A stretch of 64,000 bases of DNA from CAIWHR01 sp963713275 (lineage in GTDB: Bacteria > Pseudomonadota > Gammaproteobacteria > Burkholderiales > Casimicrobiaceae): contig CAVQLG010000005.1 of the NCBI GenBank assembly GCA_963713275.1, positions 68,911 to 132,910 on the forward strand. Direction: 5' to 3'. A program made the position numbers and the translations under genes. Position 1 is the stretch's first letter. Every line of letters begins with the position of its first letter. Positions 35,981-43,913 of the stretch are shown here, piece after piece. The notes under the pieces are model-generated. The model was not told the DNA's origin. It searched no databases and saw nothing but the letters and a program-made list of their open reading frames with translations.

Positions 35981-36744
35981 GCGTCGTCCTCCCCGACGCC
36001 GGCATCGCCGGCAGGGTCACGCTCGTCACCGGCGGCAGCCGCGGCATCGGGCGCGCGATCGTCCTGCTCCTGGCCGGACAGGGCGCCGACGTCACATTCT
36101 TCTACCAGTCGAACGCCGCGGCCGCGGACGAGGTCGTGGCGGCCGGATCCGCCGCAGGCGGGAAGATCCGCGCGGCGCAGGTCGACATCCGCGACGCGGC
36201 CGCCTGCGCGGCGGCGGTCGAGGCCTTGATCGAGCGCTGCGGGCGGATCGACATCCTGGTCAACAACGCCGGCACGATCCGGGACAATCCGCTGCTCGCG
36301 TTCGACGACGCCGACGTCGACGCCGTCATCGACACCAACGTCAAGGGCGTCTTCCACGTCACCCGCGCCGTCGCACCGCACATGGTGAGCAGGCGGTCGG
36401 GACGCATCGTCAACCTGTCGTCGGTGTCCGCCGCCAAGGGCGGGCGCGGCCAGACCAACTACGCCGCGAGCAAGGGGGCGATCGAAGCATTCACGCGGTC
36501 GCTGGCCGTCGAGCTCGCGCCGCGCCGGATCACGGTCAACGCCGTCGCGCCGGGCGTGATCGAGACCGAGATGTCGCAGGAGCTGCGCGAGCTCGCCGGC
36601 GACGAAGTCAAGGCGAAGATCCTCCTGCGGCGCTACGGCAAGCCCGAGGAAGTCGCCTACGCGGTGTGGTTCCTGGTGTCGAGTTACGCGGAATACGTGA
36701 CAGGGCAGGTCTTCAGTATCGATGGCGGCTTCAAAATGGAGTAA
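35977..36744 (+). CDS. fabG: 3-oxoacyl-ACP reductase (FabG-like SDR)
   Basis: This 255-residue SDR is expected to reduce the beta-keto group of the acyl-ACP with NADPH. It has VTGGSRGIGRAI, LVNNAGTIRDNPL, the catalytic SSVSAAKGGRGQTNYAASKGA (Ser, Tyr, Lys) and the C-terminal TGQVFSIDGGFKME. Its last base overlaps the start of the ACP gene (TAATG). Together with the FabL-like gene, dehydratase and ketosynthases it completes a reductive elongation cycle. Confidence 0.88.
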   Translation: MSVVLPDAGIAGRVTLVTGGSRGIGRAIVLLLAGQGADVTFFYQSNAAAADEVVAAGSAAGGKIRAAQVDIRDAAACAAAVEALIERCGRIDILVNNAGTIRDNPLLAFDDADVDAVIDTNVKGVFHVTRAVAPHMVSRRSGRIVNLSSVSAAKGGRGQTNYAASKGAIEAFTRSLAVELAPRRITVNAVAPGVIETEMSQELRELAGDEVKAKILLRRYGKPEEVAYAVWFLVSSYAEYVTGQVFSIDGGFKME

Positions 36745-37175
36745 TGAGCATGGCAAGCGCAATCACGCAAGACGAAATCAACGCGGTGTTCCCGGCGGTG
36801 GCCGACATGATCGCCGACGCGCTCGGCTGCGATCTCGCCGACGTCAAGCCCGATGTGTCGCTGATCCAGGACCTCGGCGCCGAGTCGATCGACTTCCTCG
36901 ACATGGTGTTCCGTCTCGAGCGCACGTACAAGGTCAAGATCCCGCGCGGCAAGATCGTCGAGAACGCCCGCGGCACGCTGACGGAAGCCGAGTTCGAGCA
37001 GAACGGCGTGATCACCGAGGCCGGCATGGCGCAGCTGCGCGCGTACCTGGCGGAAGTCCCGGCCGATCGCTTCAAGACGCCGATGAAGGTCAAGGAGATC
37101 CCGCGCCTGTTCACGCCGGAGACCTTCTGCAAGCTCGTGATCCGCGCCCAGCGCGAAACGCAGGCCGCAGGCTGA
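36744..37175 (+). CDS. Acyl carrier protein with C-terminal extension
   Basis: This 143-residue carrier holds the growing acyl chain on phosphopantetheine. The attachment site is DLGAESIDFLDMVF, with Ser48. The helix after it (VKIPRGKIVEN) resembles specialised carriers such as AcpXL more than housekeeping AcpP. It is about 60 residues longer than AcpP; the extra C-terminal part ends FTPETFCKLVIRAQRE. It is coupled to fabG by a one-base overlap. The extension may recruit the dedicated partner enzymes. Confidence 0.87.
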   Translation: MSMASAITQDEINAVFPAVADMIADALGCDLADVKPDVSLIQDLGAESIDFLDMVFRLERTYKVKIPRGKIVENARGTLTEAEFEQNGVITEAGMAQLRAYLAEVPADRFKTPMKVKEIPRLFTPETFCKLVIRAQRETQAAG

Positions 37176-37219
37176 AAACTCCGGGCGGCGAACCGCCGCC
37201 GCCGATTCCTCGCTCGCGC

Positions 37220-38075
37220 ATGACCGGGTCCGACTTCCATTTTGCCGCCTTCTCCTTCGTCGACCGGATCACCGAGTGGACGGCCGGGCGACGCGCGCGC
37301 GGCGAGTTCGCGGTGCCTCGCGGCGTCCCGGCGTTTCCCGCCTGCCTCGTCGCCGAGGCCGTCGGCCAGCTGGCCGCGTGGGTGTCGATGGAGGCGGTTC
37401 AGTTCCGCGGCCGCCCGGTCGCGGCACTCGCGGGCCAAACGCACTTCCTCGCGCCGGTCCTGCCGGGCGACACGATCGAGCTCGCCGCCGACATCGAGAG
37501 CTGCGACGACGACTCCGTCGCGTACGCGGGCTGGGCAGCGGTCGCCGGCCGGCGCGTGATCGAGCTTGGCGACTGCTTCGGGGCGCTGCTGCCCGTCGAG
37601 GAATTCGACGCCGCCGAAGCGCTGGCCGCACGGCTCGACACGCTGCGCGGCCCCGGGGCGACGCCGGGGCGTTTTCGCGGCATCGCACCGTTTCCCACCG
37701 TGCCCGGTGCGGCAGTGGCGGGACGCGCGCGCAGCGCGACCCTCGAGGTGCCGGTGGCCGCCCCGTTCTTCGAAGACCATTTTCCGCGGCGGCCGGTGTT
37801 TCCGGCTACGCTCTTGCTCGACGCCGCGATCTCGCTCGCGCTCGAACTCGCGGCCGAACTGGACGGCTGGCCTGCAAGCGCGCGGCCGCGCGTCGCGCGC
37901 ATGACGCGGGTGAAGGTCCGCTCGTTCACGCCGCCGGGCGCGCGACTTCTCCTCGCCGCCGAATTGCAGCGGCAGCGAGGCCGCTCGGGCGAGCATCGCG
38001 CTGGCGGCGAGCGCCGAGGGCAAACCGGTCGCCACCGCCCGCGTGGAGATCGTCGCCGGAGATACCGCGTCATGA
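37220..38075 (+). CDS. Double-hotdog dehydratase-like protein (FabA/FabZ superfamily), one-base frameshift
   Basis: Two hotdog-like halves are visible. The first (about residues 1-130) has FPACLVAEAVGQLAAW and GQTHFLAPVLPGD. The second has FFEDHFPRRPVFPATLLLDAAISLALELA, which matches the FabZ active region (EDHFPxxPxxPG). It probably dehydrates 3-hydroxyacyl-ACP. After about residue 250 the frame breaks. Removing one base near 37968-37982 gives the C terminus AARASIALAAS...VEIVAGDTAS and a TGA at 38073-38075 that overlaps the KS start by 4 bases (ATGA). Without that correction the frame runs into the ketosynthase. Confidence 0.75.
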
Positions 38076-39394
38076 CGGCCCCGACTTCAACGCGGCGCCG
38101 CGTCGCGATCACCGGCATCGGCCTCGTGACGCCGGTCGGCAACGACGTCGCCTCGACCTGGGACGCGCTGCTCGCCGGCAGGAGCGGCGGCGCGCCGATC
38201 ACGATCTTCGACGCCTCCGGGTTCCCGGTGCGCATCGCCGCGGAAGTGAAAGGTTTCGACGATGCCGCCGCCGGCGATCGCCGGCTGCAGAAGTTCACGA
38301 CCCGCCCCCACCGATTTGCGCTGGCGGCCGCCGAGCAGGCGTTCGTCGACGCCGGCATTCGCCCCACGCCGGCGACGTCCGAGCGCTGGGGCTGCGCGGT
38401 CGGCGCCGGAATGATGACCTCCGAGTACGTCGATCTCGCCGTCACGCACGCGCACGCCGGCGCCGACGGCGAACTCCACCCCGACCGCCTGCTCTCCGAC
38501 GCGGCGGCCAACGATCCGATGGTGTTCTGCCGCAGCCAGGCGACCGCCGGGATCGCGCTCCTCACCCGCCGCTACGGGATCCGCGGCTACGCGACGAGCG
38601 TCCACACCGCCTGCGCATCGGGCGGGCAGGCGCTCGGCACGGCGCTGAAACTGATTCGCCGCGGGGCGGTCGACCGGGTGCTCGCCGGCGGCTTCGACTC
38701 GATGATCAGCCCGGTCGGCCTGGGCGGATTCTGCCTGCTCTCCGCGGTCTCGCCGGACAATCACGCGCCGGAGCGCGCGAGCCGCCCGTTCGACGCGACC
38801 CGCAACGGCTTCCTGCTCGGCGAGGGCGCCGGTTTTCTGGTGCTGGAGGAGTGGGCGAGCGCCCGGCGGCGCGGCGCGCGCATCTACGCCGAGCTCGCCG
38901 GCGACGGCAATTCGCTGTCGTCGTACCGGATCACCGACTCGCCGCCGGACGGCGACGGCCCGATCCAGGCGATGCGGGCCGCGCTCGCCGACGCCGGCGC
39001 GAAACCGGCCGACATCGACTACCTCAACGCCCACGGCACGTCGACACCGATGAACGACCGCAGCGAGAGCGCAGCCACCCACGCCGTGTTCGGCGCCGAC
39101 GTCGGGCGCCTGTCGGTGAGCTCGACCAAGAGCACGATGGGACACCTCATCGCCGCCGCCGGCGCGGTCGAGGTGGCGGCCTGCGCGCTCGCGATCGCGC
39201 ACGGCGAGATGCCGGTGAACGCGAACTACCGCGAGCCCGATCCGGATTGCGCGCTCAACCTCGTCGTCGGCGCGCCGCGCCGCCGGCGTGTGCGGATGGC
39301 GATGTCGAACTGCTTCGGCTTCGGTGGCTCCAACAGCTGCGTCGTGCTGCGCCATCCCGACGAGGTCGACGGCGGCGACGCGGCGAACCGCTGA
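38072..39394 (+). CDS. Beta-ketoacyl-ACP synthase (FabF-like), catalytic
   Basis: This 440-residue condensing enzyme extends the acyl chain by decarboxylative condensation with malonyl-ACP. The triad is complete: Cys181 in HTACASGG, His321 in NAHGTSTPMND and His358 in KSTMGHLIAAAG. The start at ATG 38072 overlaps the dehydratase stop, which fixes it. It pairs with a second KS-like protein lacking the Cys (next gene), an arrangement reminiscent of KS/chain-length-factor heterodimers. Confidence 0.88.
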   Translation: MTAPTSTRRRVAITGIGLVTPVGNDVASTWDALLAGRSGGAPITIFDASGFPVRIAAEVKGFDDAAAGDRRLQKFTTRPHRFALAAAEQAFVDAGIRPTPATSERWGCAVGAGMMTSEYVDLAVTHAHAGADGELHPDRLLSDAAANDPMVFCRSQATAGIALLTRRYGIRGYATSVHTACASGGQALGTALKLIRRGAVDRVLAGGFDSMISPVGLGGFCLLSAVSPDNHAPERASRPFDATRNGFLLGEGAGFLVLEEWASARRRGARIYAELAGDGNSLSSYRITDSPPDGDGPIQAMRAALADAGAKPADIDYLNAHGTSTPMNDRSESAATHAVFGADVGRLSVSSTKSTMGHLIAAAGAVEVAACALAIAHGEMPVNANYREPDPDCALNLVVGAPRRRRVRMAMSNCFGFGGSNSCVVLRHPDEVDGGDAANR

Positions 39395-39416
39395 CATCGA
39401 CCTTGCGAGGAATCCC

Positions 39417-40688
39417 GTGGCCCCTGCCAAGATCGTCGTCACCGGCACCGGTGCCGTCTGCGCCGCCGGCCTGCAGCCGGCAGCCGTTTACGAGCGCCTG
39501 CAAAGCGGGAAGACCGCGATCGGGCCGATCGGCCAGTGGGACACCACCGGCTGGCCGGTGACCGTCGCCGGCGAGATCGCCGACTTCAGTCCGCGCACGC
39601 TGGTCGCGGACCGCAAGCTGCACAAGCTCATTCGGCGCACGGACCTCATGGGACTCTACGCCGCAACGCGCGCGATCGAGGTCTCCGGCCTCGTCGCGCA
39701 CCGGGAAACCCTCGACCCCGACGCGGCAGCCGTCTACAGCGACCGGAGCGGCGTCTACGTCGGCTCCGGCGGCGGCAACTACCAGAGCCAGTACGATTTC
39801 TTCCCGCTGATGACCGCCGCACAGGGAGCGCTGCCGGCATTCGGGCGCGAGCTCGGCAACACCGTCAACCCGATGTGGCTGCTGCGCACGCTGCCCAACA
39901 ACGTGCTCGGCCACATCGGCATCCAGCAGGGTCTCAAGGGCCCGAATGCCTGCGTCACCCACCACAGCGCCGGGGGCGTGCTCGCGATCATCGAGGCGTT
40001 GGAGGGTCTGCGCCGGGGCGAAGCCGACCGCGCGGTCGCGGTCGGCCACGACGCGCCGATCGAGCCGCAGATGCAGCTCTATTATCATCGCGCGGGGCTG
40101 CTCGCCGCCGAGGCGCTGCGCCCGTTCGACGTCCGCCACGACGGCAGCCTGTTCGGCGAAGGCGCCGCGGCGCTGGTGCTCGAAACCGCGCACTCGGCGG
40201 CGGCGCGCGGCGCGCCCGTGCTGGGGGAAGTTCTCGGCGGCGGCGTGGCCTGCGAAGCCGAGGGTCTGCTCGGCATTCGCGAGGACGGCGACGGCGTAGC
40301 GCGGGCGATCGAGCTGGCACTCGCCGATGCCGGCATCGCCGCGGCCGACGTCGGCATGATCGTGGCCCACGGCAACGGCACGCGGCTGTCCGACGTCTCG
40401 GAGGCAGCGGCCTTGCGGCGCGTGTTCGGCGCGGCGATGCCGCCGGTCACCGCGTTCAAGTGGGCGTTCGGGCACCTGATCGCCGCCGCGGGAACGCTCG
40501 ACACGGTGCTGGCGCTCGAAGCGCTGCGCCGCGGCGAAGTCCCGGGTCTTTCCTCGCTCACGGCTCTCGACCCGGAGTGCGCTCCGCTCGCGGTGTCGGC
40601 CACGACCGTGCCCGCGCGCGGCGACATCGCGCTCATCGTGAACCGCGGGTTCGCGTCGACGAACGTTGCGCTCATCGTCCGCGCGTAG
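39417..40688 (+). CDS. Ketosynthase-like protein lacking the catalytic Cys (chain-length-factor-like)
   Basis: This 423-residue KS fold has the dimer and C-terminal histidines (His318 in VAHGNGT, His353 in KWAFGHLIAAAG). However, the nucleophile position reads THHSAGG, so His183 stands where Cys is required. Such proteins usually act as the non-condensing partner that sets chain length, as in type II polyketide and aryl polyene systems. A GTG at 39417 gives the expected N terminus (KIVVTGTGAVCAAG). It starts 22 bases after the active KS. Confidence 0.82.
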   Translation: MAPAKIVVTGTGAVCAAGLQPAAVYERLQSGKTAIGPIGQWDTTGWPVTVAGEIADFSPRTLVADRKLHKLIRRTDLMGLYAATRAIEVSGLVAHRETLDPDAAAVYSDRSGVYVGSGGGNYQSQYDFFPLMTAAQGALPAFGRELGNTVNPMWLLRTLPNNVLGHIGIQQGLKGPNACVTHHSAGGVLAIIEALEGLRRGEADRAVAVGHDAPIEPQMQLYYHRAGLLAAEALRPFDVRHDGSLFGEGAAALVLETAHSAAARGAPVLGEVLGGGVACEAEGLLGIREDGDGVARAIELALADAGIAAADVGMIVAHGNGTRLSDVSEAAALRRVFGAAMPPVTAFKWAFGHLIAAAGTLDTVLALEALRRGEVPGLSSLTALDPECAPLAVSATTVPARGDIALIVNRGFASTNVALIVRA

Positions 40689-40712
40689 GAATTCCGGGGC
40701 CAGGCTGCGGCG

Positions 40713-41967
40713 ATGCAGGAATCCGCATCGACGGCGCCGCACGGCGCCGCTGTCCGGCGCTGCGGCATCGACAACGTCGAGCTCGCGCGGTTCGAGCGTC
40801 TGCTCGCCCAGACGCCGGCCGAAGACCTCGTCAAGCTGTTCTCGCCGCAGGAGCTCGCCGACGCCGGCGCGGGCCCGGGGCGGGCCGCGAGCCTTGCCGC
40901 GCGATTCGCCGCCAAGGAGGCCTGCCTCAAGCTCTTCCCGCGCGAGGCTGCGCTGGGCAGCCTCGTCGCTGCCGATTTCTCGGTCTGCCGCGACAACTAC
41001 GGCGCCCCGCGGCTCGAATGCAGCCCGGCGGCCAGGGTCGCGCTCGACCGGCACCGGATCGCCGACATCGCGCTGTCGTTGACGCACGACCGACACACGG
41101 CAACGGCGATGGCGGTCCCCGAGCCCGCCCGCCCCGTGGTGCCGCTCGCCGGCCGCCTCATCTACCGGCTGCTGCCGGTGCGGCGCGAGGTCGTCATCGC
41201 CAATCTGCAGCGCGTCTACGGCGAAGTGCTCGATGCCGCGGCGATCGAGGCCCTCGCGCAGGCGCACTACGGCCACCTGTGGCGCCTGGTGGTCGAGTTC
41301 GTGAAGTTCCGCTGGCTGTCGCCGCAGGCGCAGACGGGCGCTGGTGCGCGTCGAGAACATCGACGCCTTCGTCGCCGCTCAGGCGCACGGCAAGGGCATC
41401 CTCGTCCTCACCGGCCACTTCGGCAACTGGGAGGTCGCCACCATCGCCGGCATCGGCAACTACCCCGAGGTCAAGGGCCGGTTCCACTTCGTCCGGCGTC
41501 CGGTCAAGCCGCAGTGGCTCGACCGCATCGTCAACCGCCGCTTCACCGAGGCCGGGTTCGGCGTGTTTCCGAAACGCGGGTCGCTCGACGCGGTGCTGGA
41601 GACGCTCGCGCGGGGCGACGCGATCGTGTTCCCGTTCGACCAGCACGCGCAACCGCCCGACGGCATCGAAAGCGAGTTCCTGGGCCACCCGGCGTGGACG
41701 TTCCGGAGCCTCGCGATCATCGCGCTCGCCACCGGCGCGCCGGTGCTGCCGGCGACCACCTGGCGCGAGCCCGACGGGCGGCACGTGCTGCGCTTCGAGG
41801 ATGCGATCTGGCCGGTGGAGCACGAGAACACCGGCGAGGCGATCCGGATCAACACCCGCCGTTACAACGCCAAGCTCGAGGAGTTCGTGCTCCGCCGGCC
41901 CGAACAATGGTACTGGGTGCACCGCCGCTGGCGGCCGAACGTGCGCCGGCGCCCACGCGCGCGCTGA
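40713..41967 (+). CDS. AcpS-type phosphopantetheinyl transferase fused to LpxL-like acyltransferase, one-base frameshift
   Basis: The N-terminal part (residues 1-135) is AcpS-like: GIDNVELARFERLL (Asp20), ARFAAKEACLKLF (Lys68-Glu69) and LSLTHDRHTATAMAV. It would activate the cluster's ACP. It continues without a stop into an LPLAT domain of the lipid A acyltransferase group, with LTGHFGNWEVAT (HX4E) and VFPFDQHAQPPDGIESEFLG. The frame shifts at about 41330-41340; dropping one base joins WLSPQAQT to RALVRVENIDAF and gives about 417 residues. It may load and then transfer the specialised acyl chain. Confidence 0.76.
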
Positions 41968-42009
41968 ACCGATGCGACCGGCGCCACTGCGGTCGCGGTC
42001 CCGAACGGG

Positions 42010-42735
42010 TCAGCGGCCGGCGGCCGCGGGCTCGTCCCGGGCGCGCAGCGCGCGCGCGGCGAGGTACAACGCGATCCGCGCGACGACGACCAAGACCATC
42101 AGGCCGACGACGAGGACGTGCTGTGCGAGCGTGCCGGCAAGCGCGACGTTGACGATCGTCACCACCGCCACGGCGACCAGCCAGTCGACCGCTTTCTGGT
42201 ACTCCTTCACCAGCACGCGGCGCCAGTTGAAGGTCGCGCCGGACAGCGTCGTCGCGAGCCCGGACAGCCGCGGCACCCACCGCGGCGAGCGCGCGCAGAA
42301 CGCGTCGAACTCGGCGCCGAACTTCGCGCGCAGGAAATCCTCTTCCGCCGCCACGATGGCCACGTGCGTCAGCGCGGCGACGGGGATGCCGGCGAGCACG
42401 AAGACCCAGGAGTTCGAAGCGATCGCGAGCCCGACCAGCAGGAAGAAGTTGCCCACGTACATCGGGTTGCGCACGTGCTGGTAGATGCCGCCGGTGACCA
42501 GCCGCTCGGCATAGACCTGGTGGTCCTTGCCGCCGCGGATGATGTAGTCGAGCCCGATCGTCCCGCAGCGGATCGCCTGGCCGACGAGGGCGACGGCGAG
42601 CCCGATGACGCCGGCCAGCGCCGGGTCGGGCACGAGGTGCGGGCCCGGAATCAGCAGCAGGACGACCGCGATCGGCAGCAGCAGGCCGCGGTGGCGGAAA
42701 GCGTGGCGACCGGCGCGCACGAGGAGGGCGCTCAT
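42010..42735 (-). CDS. ICMT/PEMT-like membrane methyltransferase (NnrU-like), second copy
   Basis: This 241-residue polytopic membrane protein has about six hydrophobic segments. The methyltransferase core is TGGIYQHVRNPMYVGNFFLLVGLAI and AAEEDFLRAKFGAEFDAFCARSPRWVP. The C-terminal part adds two further membrane helices. It is convergent with the AcpS-acyltransferase gene and follows the CmoA-like gene by 13 bases on the same strand. The pair probably forms a small operon. Carboxyl or lipid methylation is the family expectation; the substrate is unknown. Confidence 0.78.
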   Translation of the reverse strand: MSALLVRAGRHAFRHRGLLLPIAVVLLLIPGPHLVPDPALAGVIGLAVALVGQAIRCGTIGLDYIIRGGKDHQVYAERLVTGGIYQHVRNPMYVGNFFLLVGLAIASNSWVFVLAGIPVAALTHVAIVAAEEDFLRAKFGAEFDAFCARSPRWVPRLSGLATTLSGATFNWRRVLVKEYQKAVDWLVAVAVVTIVNVALAGTLAQHVLVVGLMVLVVVARIALYLAARALRARDEPAAAGR

Positions 42736-42748
42736 GACCGGGCCGCCT

Positions 42749-43591
42749 TCACTTCACGGCGATGATGCCGCAGAAGTTGTACCACTTGAAGAAGACGTCG
42801 ACCGCGCGGAAGCCGTTGCGCAACAGGAGCTCGCGGTTCTCGAGCAGCTTGTACGGGATCAGCACGTTCTCCAGCGCCTCGCGCTTGCGGCTGATCTCGA
42901 GGTCGCTGTAGCCGTGGCGGCGCTTCATGTTGTAGTAGTACTCGATGAACAGCCGGTTGAACAGCGAGTCCTCGCCCAGCACCTTCTCGATCAGCAGCAG
43001 GCAGCCCTGGTCGTTCATGCCGCGGTAGATGTCCTGCATGAGCCGCTCGCGATGGAGCGGACGGATGAACTGCAACGTGAGCAGCATCAGCACCAGCGAC
43101 GCGTTCTCGATCGGCGCCTCCCGGTCGAGGTCGACGACGCGCAGGTCGACCTCCCGGTCGACCCCGGCCGCGACGAGCTTCTCGCGCGCCTTGACGAGCA
43201 TCTCGGCGGAATTGTCGAAGCCGATGAAGCGCGCCGAGGCGGGCAGCCGCGGATGGATCTGGATCAGCGTGGTTGCCGTCGCGCAGCCGAGGTCGTAGAC
43301 GTTGCTGCCGGGCGTGACGAAATCGCCCGCCATCTCCGCCACCATCCGCTGCATCTCGGCGTAGAACGGGACCGAGCGCCCGACCATGTCGTCGAAGACG
43401 CCGGCCACCGCGCGGTCGAAGGCGAAGTCGCCGACCGCGCTCGACGTATCGTTAAAGATCTCGTCGCGCTCCGCCTTGTCCGGTTGCGCCGCGGGCGGCG
43501 CGGCCGGGCGCGCGGCAGGGCGTTCGTTGTCCTCGGAGGTCACCTTCGTTCTCCCATGCTCGGGGCGCCGATTCACCGGCCTTGCGGCCAA
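42749..43591 (-). CDS. CmoA-like SAM-dependent methyltransferase / carboxy-SAM synthase family
   Basis: This class I methyltransferase-fold protein has about 280 residues and strong similarity of pattern to CmoA. Matching stretches are VGDFAFDRAVAGVFDDMVGRSVP, VYDLGCATATTLIQI, the ENASLVLMLLTLQF block and RRHGYSDLEISRKREALENVLIPY. CmoA makes carboxy-SAM for wobble uridine modification, and its partner CmoB is absent here. The position beside an ICMT-like gene and the lipid cluster suggests a specialised paralogue. Start is uncertain: ATG 43591, or a GTG 16 codons downstream before TSEDNE. Confidence 0.75.
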   Translation of the reverse strand: MAARPVNRRPEHGRTKVTSEDNERPAARPAAPPAAQPDKAERDEIFNDTSSAVGDFAFDRAVAGVFDDMVGRSVPFYAEMQRMVAEMAGDFVTPGSNVYDLGCATATTLIQIHPRLPASARFIGFDNSAEMLVKAREKLVAAGVDREVDLRVVDLDREAPIENASLVLMLLTLQFIRPLHRERLMQDIYRGMNDQGCLLLIEKVLGEDSLFNRLFIEYYYNMKRRHGYSDLEISRKREALENVLIPYKLLENRELLLRNGFRAVDVFFKWYNFCGIIAVK

Positions 43592-43710
43592 ACTGTACTC
43601 GCCAGGCAGGCGGGACTGCGCGGTCCGGCGCGCGATGGATGCCGATGCATACGATGTTCCGGCCAGGCAGCAGGGGGCGCTACGGGGGCAAGCTGCGACG
43701 CTCTGCGCCA

Positions 43711-43767
43711 GAAGGCTGAGAGGACATCGTCGTGAGCAAGATGGAATGCCAGGCGCGAGCGAGCGAC
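43711..43767. repeat. Dispersed repeat, copy C (partial)
   Basis: The segment around ATCGTCGTGAGCAAGATGG and AATGCCAGGCGCGAGCGA aligns with the left half of the 16.8-kb element (16776-16819), at roughly three-quarters identity by eye. The right half is not recognisable. It lies in the 322-base gap between the CmoA-like gene and the O-antigen ligase, directly before a terminator-like hairpin. Nothing else in this gap looks coding. Confidence 0.5.
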
Positions 43768-43788
43768 CGCGGCCATGGGCCGCGTTTT
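43768..43788 (+). terminator. Rho-independent terminator-like hairpin
   Basis: The arms CGCGGCC and GGCCGCG (43768-43774, 43778-43784) close a 3-base loop and are followed by TTTT on the plus strand. No plus-strand gene ends nearby, and both neighbours are on the minus strand, so its client transcript is unclear. It may belong to the adjoining repeat. Confidence 0.45.
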
Positions 43789-43913
43789 AAGCGAAAATGA
43801 TAGCATGCCCTCAACCGAGCGACCGAGCACGCGGCTCGATCGAGCGCCGTCGCGGGCGCGATCGCGGGGCGCAGGGCTGGCACCGCTTGCCGCCATCCAC
43901 TCGTCTGCCCTGC

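Noticed and set aside
36722..39394. A single 890-codon fused protein
   Set aside because: Its first part is an out-of-frame shadow of the ACP gene, and the dehydratase-KS join appears only because of a one-base shift.
31704..43591. Canonical aryl polyene biosynthetic cluster
   Set aside because: KS, Cys-less KS, ACP, dehydratase, reductase, phosphopantetheinyl transferase and acyltransferase fit. However, the ammonia-lyase, AMP ligase, MMPL exporter and typical extra ketosynthases are missing, and a FabL-type enoyl reductase is present, which would saturate the polyene.
42749..43591. Housekeeping cmoA
   Set aside because: Sequence pattern fits CmoA, but no cmoB is adjacent and the setting is a lipid cluster, so the plain name was not assigned.
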